Origin: Chaetoceros tenuissimus
Taxonomy: Eukaryota > Bacillariophyta > Thalassiosirophyceae > Chaetocerotales > Chaetocerotaceae
Reading direction: 5' to 3'
Assembly: GCA_021927905.1 (NCBI GenBank)
Contig: BLLK01000047.1
Location: forward strand, 2,914,001-2,978,000
Length of the DNA: 64,000 bases
Part shown: in pieces, positions 20,588-28,460 of the stretch
Numbering within the stretch: position 1 is the first letter of the stretch
Layout of the letters: each line of letters begins with the position of its first letter
Program-made: the position numbers and the translations under genes
The notes under the pieces: generated by a model
Told to the model about the DNA's origin: nothing
Database searches by the model: none
The model's input: the letters and a program-made list of their open reading frames with translations, nothing else

Positions 20588-21583
20588 TCATATTTGGCCA
20601 GTTTTCTGAATAAGGATTTTTTTCAATGGCTTGAACTCATTACAATACAACTCTGTCGATCCATAGCGACATGCCCGGCTCGGTGCGCTTCTTTTGGAAG
20701 CTGAAGCCCCAGTCAAACCCTTATAATTTATTCCTTGTGCACTCTGGACAACTGGAATATTGTTCAATCTTCGAACCACATCCATACCATCAATTACTCT
20801 TCCAACCACAATATTATCTTCGTCTAATTCCCGATTTTTCCCACTGGAAGGATAGATTGTAAAGCCAAAACCACCTTCATTACCTCTTCGCACTGACACT
20901 ATACCTTCAATGTCATGCTTTAAATTCGGATTTCCTCCATCAAAGAAGGGATTTTCTCTCGCCACAAATTTCCCTGAGACAGCACCCAAATCAATACGTT
21001 CATCTTTTACAACCCTCCAAACAGTACTAAGGTCATAGTTTACTCCCTTGGTGTCTTGAGTTTCCATACAAGCATTGTAAACTTTGTTTGCTTCTAGTTG
21101 TTCTCTCTGAAGAGTTCTGACTTCCTTTGGTTTACACTTTGTAGATAACCCTTCATTCGAAACAAGGTTCTTCAAAATTGAACTTGCTTCAGGAGCATCA
21201 TTTTCAAACAGACCAATTGTAATTATATCCTCCGAAAATTGATTGATATCATTGGATTCATCTGTTGGTAGACCCTTTAGCTGTATGAATATTTTTGAAG
21301 TTACCTTAGCATCCGAACTTGAACTTGCCATAGACTCTGCATTACAAATGGATGGGGAAATAATCGTAGCAACTATTGGGGTTGCAATGGATGTTTCTAG
21401 AAAATTCCTTCGAGAGTTTTGAAGCTGAAGACTCACTTGCTTTCTGGAGAAATCATAGATTCCTTCACTGCTGTAAGAAAAAGATACTCGCGAATTGGGA
21501 ATTGAAAACCCATGAACACACTCGATTGTTGCAAAGAAAGCAATTAAGAGCGCAAGAGTTGATCCATTCATTGTTCTAGGCAT
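20588..21583 (-). CDS. Thylakoid-lumen cyclophilin-type PPIase
   Basis: Read from the ATG at 21583 (331 residues; a second ATG four codons later is equally usable). A signal peptide ends ECVHG|FSIPNS, giving the Phe at +1 expected of complex-plastid import. A second signal follows at residues 58-82: the twin arginine RRNFLE, a hydrophobic stretch IATPIVATIISPSI and an AxA-like end CNA|ES, as in Tat substrates exported to the thylakoid lumen. The mature part is a divergent cyclophilin: STVWRVVKDERIDLGAVSGK corresponds to the FHRVI region, followed by GGNPNLKHDIEG and VVGRVIDGMDVVRRLN. Cyclophilins isomerise Xaa-Pro bonds; divergent lumenal members often act in photosystem assembly with weak catalysis. 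Its divergent neighbour, 476 bases away, also encodes a plastid precursor. Confidence 0.82.
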   Translation of the reverse strand: MPRTMNGSTLALLIAFFATIECVHGFSIPNSRVSFSYSSEGIYDFSRKQVSLQLQNSRRNFLETSIATPIVATIISPSICNAESMASSSSDAKVTSKIFIQLKGLPTDESNDINQFSEDIITIGLFENDAPEASSILKNLVSNEGLSTKCKPKEVRTLQREQLEANKVYNACMETQDTKGVNYDLSTVWRVVKDERIDLGAVSGKFVARENPFFDGGNPNLKHDIEGIVSVRRGNEGGFGFTIYPSSGKNRELDEDNIVVGRVIDGMDVVRRLNNIPVVQSAQGINYKGLTGASASKRSAPSRACRYGSTELYCNEFKPLKKILIQKTGQI

Positions 21584-22059
21584 CGCTTGGACCGATAGAG
21601 AAAATAAAAGTAATGGAACACAATTAGATGAGAAGGTAACCAAAATCTACATGATTTCAAAGTTGAAGGGAAATGACGACGATCTTTCGCAGCTTTTCCG
21701 TATCTTTTTTCTTCCACGAAAAAGGTCCTATTAGGAAAGGGGAAAATAAAGTTTCAAAAGGGTAAAGATTTTATTCTTTCATCAATCTCTGATCAAGATT
21801 AATTGGAAAATCTCAAAGTTTCATTATTTTCTAGGAGAGTTCAATCACTATTTCTACTATTTTGATATTTCCGTAACCCTAATGACGTAACTACCTACCC
21901 CTTCCTTGCTGACACCATGTTCTTCAAACGGACGGCGATCCGACAAAAACAATTGATCTAAAAACATGTGATGAGAAAGAAGAGATTCATTCATAGGCTA
22001 TTTCATAGTTCAACCCTTCGTTGCATTACCTACGCCAACTTCATATCACCATCTCTAAA
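21584..22059. promoter_or_regulatory. Divergent intergenic region of two plastid-protein genes
   Basis: 476 bases between divergent plastid-precursor genes; shared light-responsive control is possible. The sequence has a block of A/G-rich (gaaaaaggtcctattaggaa) and pyrimidine tracts, and a TGACG-type element (aatgacgtaac near 21880). No assigned element. Confidence 0.35.
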
Positions 22060-22422
22060 ATGAAATTTGTTCTTGCTATCCTTATCGCCTTGACAAATGC
22101 GCTTGCTATTTCTGCATTCACTGTGCAACCACAGGTACCTGCAGCAAACCTCAATGTTCCAGCGGCATTGACACAAATTTCAAGTGCTCAAACTGTTTCA
22201 CAAATTCAGCAGCCAACTTCTTTCAATAGTTATTTAGATCTATCCGAGTCAAGTCTCAACTCTGCCTCCAATGTAGTAGCTCTTCAAGAGAGAAAAGCAC
22301 CAACTGCTGAGGAAATTGCTGCAAAGAAGAGAAATTTCAACCTATGGTTCTGGGGAGGAGGATTTGTAGCACCTTTCCTTGCTACATTTTACTACTTTGG
22401 ACTCAAGTTCTGGGAGAAGTAA
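22060..22422 (+). CDS. Small plastid-targeted single-membrane-span protein
   Basis: The ATG at 22060 begins a 120-residue protein. Residues 1-18 form a signal peptide ending AIS|A|FTVQP, the Phe-type cleavage site of diatom plastid precursors. A Gln/Ser/Ala-rich transit-like and linker region follows. The C-terminus has a charged helix (PTAEEIAAKKRNFNLW) and one membrane span (GGGFVAPFLATFYYFGL) with a short positive end. It is the size and shape of small thylakoid subunits of photosystems or antenna complexes, but I do not recognise a family. Plastid location is well supported; function unknown. Confidence 0.75.
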   Translation: MKFVLAILIALTNALAISAFTVQPQVPAANLNVPAALTQISSAQTVSQIQQPTSFNSYLDLSESSLNSASNVVALQERKAPTAEEIAAKKRNFNLWFWGGGFVAPFLATFYYFGLKFWEK

Positions 22423-22850
22423 ACTGTTTACTTCTATATATGTGGCTATGTTAAGTTTGGTGAGATTTGGAGGTGTGGAAGGAATGGAATTAATATGTAT
22501 TTAGAGGGAAAAAATTTGGAAAATAGAGACGAAGATGGAATAAGGATCGGCAAGAAGAAAAATATTGCCAAGAAAGATTCATTGTGAATTTAACAGCTGT
22601 GTTGATTGGTTACATGGTATTCTTCATTTCGCATGGAGTAGCTATTCATTTATTCTTTTTTTGAAGTTTTTAAAGTGTGCTTTACTAATAATATATGAGT
22701 ACTTGACGATAATTAAATTTTAAACAATTTCAAAAAAGGATTGTTGCATACAAATCAACGCCTTATTTTTCAAAAGTCAATTTGTGAAGGATAGTCACAA
22801 TTTTCCCTCTTCGTTTCTCTTTTCCTCACATTGTTTTCTGGAAACGAAAA
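22423..22850. promoter_or_regulatory. Intergenic spacer
   Basis: 428 AT-rich bases between two + strand genes: the 3' region of the small plastid gene and the promoter of the EGF-type gene. A pyrimidine-rich stretch (ttttccctcttcgtttctcttttcctc) ends just before the downstream ATG, as is common at starts in this window. Nothing else was seen. Confidence 0.35.
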
Positions 22851-25311
22851 ATGAAAGTTTCTCAAGTACTAGCGAGTTTCATTACAGTCTCGGGAGTTTC
22901 TTTAACCTCTGCTGCATGTCCAAACTCATGTTCTGGTCATGGTACCTGTGGAGCAAAGGATATGTGTACCTGCGATCCTAATTTTCAAGGAGCTGATTGC
23001 TCTCTGAGTAAGTAAAAAAAGTTTCTTCTTTCGATTCAAAGTCGATTCGAGGTCTCACTAATCGAATGAACGCCTTACAGGAACATGCCCATTCGGTCGA
23101 GCTCATATTGATACTCCTTTGGGAGATCTTGATGCTGATAACACATTGTCTCCGTACAATGTTTTGAAAGTGGAAGGGTCGCAAATGTATCCATTTGGAA
23201 ATTCTGAGAGTTATCCTCTCATGGTCGATACTGCTGGAACTGCCCTCACCAACACAGCTCACGATTACGCTGAATGTTCCAATAAAGGTCTTTGCGATAG
23301 GACAAATGGACAATGCGAATGTTTGGAAGGATATGAAGGTTCTGCTTGTCAGCGTGTAATGTGTCCCTCTTCCTCTGTTGACAAATTTATCATTGATCAG
23401 AAACAAAGGCTCGTTGAAACAAGCAAGTTCGTCAATGGGGGCGGCTCTTCTGGGTCAGGTGAAGAAACACCAAGTGTATTTACAGGGATGGGATATACAA
23501 ATATTGCCAGAGGGTACTGCTCTGGTCACGGAACTTGTATGACTGTCGCAGACCTTGCAGCAGACGATCACAACAATGAATACGGTCTCTGGGACCAATC
23601 ATCTTCAATGGGCTGCAAATGTGATCCAGGGTAAGTTTGATTTGGTTCGTCTAGTGTAAGATTCCTCCACTTGTCCTGACTTTTTGGTATTTTGCTTCTT
23701 TGCCCTTTTAGTTACACTGGCCACGACTGTGGAGAAAGAATGTGTCCTTATGGAATCGACCCACTGTGGATCGATGATACGACAGCAAGAGTAACTCAAA
23801 CTGCCTTGAGAATCAAGTCTACTTTGGCGAATGATCTCTCTGGACAATATGCAATTAAATTCTTTGACGTATATGGGGAAGACTACATTACTGCACCATT
23901 GAACTTGTCTCCAACAGGAAGTGGACATTGTACCGAGGTTGAAAATGCTCTAAAGGGTCTCCCAGACAACGCTGTCCCTGACGTATTGTGTACTCTTACA
24001 CCAATCAATGTGAACGAGGGTTTCGAGATGACTCTCACCTTTATTGCTAATCCTGGGAAACTTCGTGAGCTTGAAATTATTGAAAAGTTGGATGGAAAAC
24101 GTTCGACTATTCTTGCTCCTGGTGGCTACGAGACTGCTGTTTACACCAAAGTCATGGGTGAATTCGTGGACTATTTTGCAGACAAATGTGAAGGAGTTAC
24201 TTTGAAAATCGTTGCAGACACTGCCACGGGTACCGACACATGGGAAAGCGATGTCCGCCCAGGTTCCATTGGATACTTGACTGGAATGGATGCAGCTCAA
24301 ATTAAGTTGTTGAAGAAGTGCCTTGGTGACAGTGATGGAGATGAAGACAACAATGTTGACGTGACAGATTGGGACCACGGTTTCGTCTACGAGGCACATG
24401 ATTCTCCAGCGCAAGCATTTAAAATGATTGGCTCTTTCCCTCATGCGATCAAAGTTGTTCCAAAAGAAGATATGCCTGGATACAATGCTCTCTCTGGTAG
24501 CCAGTATTACCTTGTATGGTATGATGATACAGCTACAGCAGGTAAAGAATTCCGTGTTGCGAACTTGTACGAGAACAATAATGACCCAGCTTTGGCACAG
24601 GAGATGTATGTCTTTACCACCAAGGGCATTGTGAGACAGCTTGGATATGATGCAGGAAGCGAATTGGCTGATAACCAGAGCGCATCATTTTCTACTCCAA
24701 GAATAGTAACATCCTTCGACAAGTATTCCAAGAAATTATTCCTCAACTACGATGCAAGTTGTAAGACAGGAAGTAGCAACAACCACCAATGTCTGGAAAA
24801 GGGCGACAAGCTCTTCATTCTAGATGGGTGCTTCGGAAAAGGAAATAGTGGAGCAGCCAGTCCAATTGCAACAAATCCATTCTTTGGAGGAATTGAGCCA
24901 TCTTGTAATGACGCAACAGAGGTTGATCTAAGCTCTGGAAATATTTACACCATCAAGAAGATCTATTCGACTCCACCATTGTCTGCTCTTTCAACTATTG
25001 ACCCTACTTACACTGCTGACACGGGAAGTGGAGACCCGCAACTTATGGTAGATACCTTTGTCATTGAACTCGATGCAAATCTTGGTTGGGAGTCTGGATA
25101 TGGTGATCCAGAGAACAGTGATACAGCACTTGATGGCTCAACGTGGTCGGATAACACTGGAATTGTGACTGTATTTCACTTCAAGCCGAACGAAGATAGT
25201 AGCTATGAGTATGTAAGCGAATGTAGTGGAAGAGGATTTTGCGACAAAGGAGTTTGCAACTGTTTCTCTGGGTACGGGGGAGTTTCTTGTGAGTACCAAA
25301 AGGCTCGCTAA
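22851..25311 (+). CDS. Secreted multi-EGF protein
   Basis: Three exons, 22851-23007, 23081-23630 and 23712-25311, with GTAAGT donors and matching phases (1, then 2), encode 768 residues. A signal peptide ([18 protein letters not shown]) leads into EGF-like modules: [12 protein letters not shown]...[21 protein letters not shown]...[20 protein letters not shown]...CKCDPGYTGHDC, and a final one at the C-terminus ECSGRGFC...[12 protein letters not shown]. The first and second introns fall within or next to EGF modules. Between the third and fourth EGF lies a ~500-residue globular region (beta-rich in appearance) without a recognised family. No membrane span or GPI-like tail is visible, so it is likely secreted or wall-associated. 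Such proteins are common in diatoms; binding partners are unknown. Confidence 0.85.
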
Positions 25312-25599
25312 GAGAAGAGTTTCTTCTGTTCCTGGAAGTTTCGCAAGATATAATCTAGACTTTACTTTCTTATTGAAACTTTGTTACACAATACTGTTCT
25401 CTTTTCTCCTTTCGGTTGGAACATTTTCAACACAATCCATCTATCCTTTTTTAGAATCGAATCATCTCCGCTTCTTCATGAGAAAACACCACATGATGAT
25501 TTCTTTCTACAATCTCAATTGAAGAATGACCGAGGTTTCTTTATTACGCAAACTAAAAGTGGTGAAAAGTATTTTCTGTAATTTTATAAGTAATCAATT

Positions 25600-28050
25600 T
25601 TAGTGCCCACCCGTGCTATCTACAGATCTCACCCGTATCAAGTCGCGTTTCATTGAATTTCGCATCCCTCTTGGAAACCTAGAGTATTCTACACTGGTCC
25701 TACTATCCATGTCAGAAAACTCGTCTAAACTGAAGGAATGCTGGCTTTCAGTAGAGTATCTATCTATTACTGTGACTGATTCGTTCTCGTCATGAAGAGG
25801 TTTACGTGATTTTGATTGGGACAAATGAAAGTTTTGTTTGGCACTCCTTGGGTCATATATGTCACTTTTAATTTTTCGCATCTGAATTGGAGAAAAATGA
25901 CTAGACTTGTTGCATTTCCTTGATTCTATTTTTTTTTCATGTCCTTCATCAGAATCTGGAACCGAATTCCTTTTCGCTGAAGAGTTTGTATACTTTGAGC
26001 GACTCACAGGCATCGAAGGAGAATGGAAAATTTGATCCTTCTTCTTCTTGGGTACGTATTTCCGACGATGATTGTATTGAGCATTTTCCTCTAGAAAATC
26101 CAGGAGACCTAAAGATCTTACACCTTCTTCCTTCCTGTTGTCTTTGAATGATGCATCTATATGTACCGATGGAGATTTCATTGATGAAGTAGGAATGCGT
26201 TCCTTACTTGATCTTTCATTCTCCTTTTCAGTTGGGCTGTACCTGCATACACTTTGAGACTGCTCATCTTCCAAAACATCTACCGCAATAAAATATTTTG
26301 CAGACAACTTTGACCTGATTGCGAGAAAGTCCTCTTTGATCTTGTCAACTGCGTCTGAACGGTTTTTCTTGTTGCATGTCAAACCCTCACTAATAGACAA
26401 TTCCTCCTTTGAAGATTGAGCTAGTAGTTTCTCTTGTTCCACAATGTAGTCTTGCATAATCTTTCGTTGCTTCTCAATGGACGTGGCTAACTTGGATCTG
26501 TCTCTTCGCAGTTTTTCGATCATGGCAGATTCGTGGCGATTTGCTTCATCATACATCTTGTCATACTGAGATGACAATGAATTATAAAGCATAATCATTT
26601 CACTGAGATGGTTGTCTAAGTCGCGGTTCTGTTCCTGTAGTGTTTCATTTTTCTTCTCTATTTCAAGGGAGAAAGCCTTCGCATTCTGTAGTTCATCCTC
26701 AAGCCTCTCAATGTCATCCAAGAGCTTCTTCTTTTCTCTTTTACTTTGAGAGGTAAGAGTCGCCATTTCCTTTTTCACATGACTCACAGTGCTTTTTAAT
26801 TCTTCAGCATGAACGAATTTCGTTCTGAGCTGACTTTCCATTCCTTTTGCCATTGCCTTTGCTGCATTTGCCTCACTCTTGATCGAAGCGAGTGTTTTCT
26901 CATTTTCCTCCTTCTGTACACTACTACTCTTTTTCATGTCATCCACTTGTCTTGCTTGCTTATCAATTTTATCCTGCATGGATTCAATCTTTGCAATTAA
27001 TCCATCCCTTTCTTTCCTAGTCTGCTCAAGATCACGTTCAACGGAACTATAATCCTTTTTGACTATTTTCAACTCTTCTCTCAAAACATTAGAGATCTCA
27101 TGAACTTTTCCTGCAGAATTCGTCTCTTTCTCAGCTTTAGCAAGCTCCTCAGCTAGTTCTTGCTCCAGTCTCTTGATAATACGCTGTGAAGCAAGTCTTC
27201 CATTCTCGGCTTTCTTTTCTGCATCCTGAAGAAGCTGGAGTACATCGCTCTTCATCGAGTCTTTCAAACTGTCTTCCATTCCTTGCACACGCATGAGGAG
27301 ACGAATTGCTTTTTGGATGACCGGATGACGAACATCTTTCTCTCTTAAAATATCCATAGGCTTTCTTCCATAGCGATCACTGACCCGAAGAGCCCCCGCA
27401 TTTGCAGTGACTAAAAGATAAAGAACTTTCTCATTAGGATAAGAAGAAGCATTGATAGCATTCAAACAAGAATGTAATGGTAGCATCCCCTGGTCATCCT
27501 GCATATGCGCTCCTTCTGGATAGGCTTCAAGAAGTTCCTCTACCAAGTCCTCAATCTGCCTCTGAATGGTAGCTTCATCAGCTGAACTATGTTCTGAGCC
27601 TCTACTTCCACTTTCACTGGAATCTCTATTCTCATCATCCATGAAACTCGCATCAATACAACTTTGCATACTAACAAGATGTAAAGGTAACTGCCTCCAA
27701 AGGACTCTACTATCAGTAGAATGGCGACTTACTACCCATACCGATGCTTCATCTGGGTTGGTAATTACTCTTGAACGGGCTCCATCCCATCGGCGATAAT
27801 TGATCCAACGAAAGAGTTCAGTTGGATTATGGTAATAATCAACCTCCTTCTGCTGAGTCATATTATTGGTTCCATAGAGATTATTATCACCGCTATTGCT
27901 GAAAGATTTCACATTTGGCGTTTGCACTGGCCCGAATGTTGAGTTAGTATTCATAGTATTGTTAGTGTTATCAACCTTGAATGTACTATTGTTGCGAAGA
28001 ATTTCAGAGTCCGCAGGACGCAAAGTCTGCCCAAAAGCGTTCGACTGCAT
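25600..28050 (-). CDS. Ankyrin-like / long coiled-coil protein
   Basis: A single exon of 816 residues. Residues 1-70 are Asn/Ser/Thr rich. Residues ~75-260 form a domain recurrent in diatom genomes as I know them: FRWINYRRWDGARSRV, LPLHLVSMQ, LLEAYPEGAHMQDDQGMLPL and LLVTANAGALRVSDRYGRKP, which are degenerate ankyrin repeats (LPLH for TPLH). Residues ~270-560 are an uninterrupted coiled coil. The last 250 residues are basic, Ser-rich and disordered, with KYVPKKKKDQ and several RS dipeptides. A scaffold or cytoskeletal role would fit but is not shown. Its start is in the 410-base divergent spacer shared with the MBD-like gene, which contains the palindromic octamer array. Confidence 0.8.
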   Translation of the reverse strand: MQSNAFGQTLRPADSEILRNNSTFKVDNTNNTMNTNSTFGPVQTPNVKSFSNSGDNNLYGTNNMTQQKEVDYYHNPTELFRWINYRRWDGARSRVITNPDEASVWVVSRHSTDSRVLWRQLPLHLVSMQSCIDASFMDDENRDSSESGSRGSEHSSADEATIQRQIEDLVEELLEAYPEGAHMQDDQGMLPLHSCLNAINASSYPNEKVLYLLVTANAGALRVSDRYGRKPMDILREKDVRHPVIQKAIRLLMRVQGMEDSLKDSMKSDVLQLLQDAEKKAENGRLASQRIIKRLEQELAEELAKAEKETNSAGKVHEISNVLREELKIVKKDYSSVERDLEQTRKERDGLIAKIESMQDKIDKQARQVDDMKKSSSVQKEENEKTLASIKSEANAAKAMAKGMESQLRTKFVHAEELKSTVSHVKKEMATLTSQSKREKKKLLDDIERLEDELQNAKAFSLEIEKKNETLQEQNRDLDNHLSEMIMLYNSLSSQYDKMYDEANRHESAMIEKLRRDRSKLATSIEKQRKIMQDYIVEQEKLLAQSSKEELSISEGLTCNKKNRSDAVDKIKEDFLAIRSKLSAKYFIAVDVLEDEQSQSVCRYSPTEKENERSSKERIPTSSMKSPSVHIDASFKDNRKEEGVRSLGLLDFLEENAQYNHRRKYVPKKKKDQIFHSPSMPVSRSKYTNSSAKRNSVPDSDEGHEKKIESRKCNKSSHFSPIQMRKIKSDIYDPRSAKQNFHLSQSKSRKPLHDENESVTVIDRYSTESQHSFSLDEFSDMDSRTSVEYSRFPRGMRNSMKRDLIRVRSVDSTGGH

Positions 28051-28460
28051 GGTTTGATATTCTAGTATGTGTGAGTATATCCTTTGTGCCTATGTAATCA
28101 GGTTTGACTTTTGTATTCAATTTCAATTGTGATTTACTCAAAACGTGCTCAGAATTCTTCGCTAAAAATTTATTCATCGTCTGGAACAGACTATTCCATT
28201 AGGGGCATATATAATTTTGTGGGATTGACATTTTGGACTATTTTTTGCAGCAGCTATTTATACATAGCTAGCCTCATAGACTCCGTGTTTGCTAGCTAGC
28301 TACTGAGCGTCGTATCTTTTTGGTGCACCGGTGCACCGGTGCACCTTCACCTCTATTTTCATTCCATTATTTCACATCTTATTGCTTTTACATGACCAAT
28401 TAGTCAATTAAAAGCACTAGACAACACATTTCCTAGATTCGTAAAAAGCATAGACTAGAC
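28051..28460. promoter_or_regulatory. Divergent intergenic region with palindromic octamer array
   Basis: 410 bases between two divergent genes. Besides the octamer array annotated separately, it has nested GCTAGC palindromes (near 28268 and in gctagctagctac ending ~28302). This is the most strikingly patterned spacer in the window. Confidence 0.45.
28322..28345. promoter_or_regulatory. Three head-to-tail copies of palindrome GGTGCACC
   Basis: The octamer GGTGCACC is repeated three times without spacers (28322-28329, 28330-28337, 28338-28345); since each unit is its own reverse complement, the whole 24 bases are also palindromic. It lies 116 bases upstream of the MBD-like gene start and 272 bases from the divergent ankyrin-like gene. 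A cooperative dimeric transcription-factor site is one reading. Confidence 0.55.
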
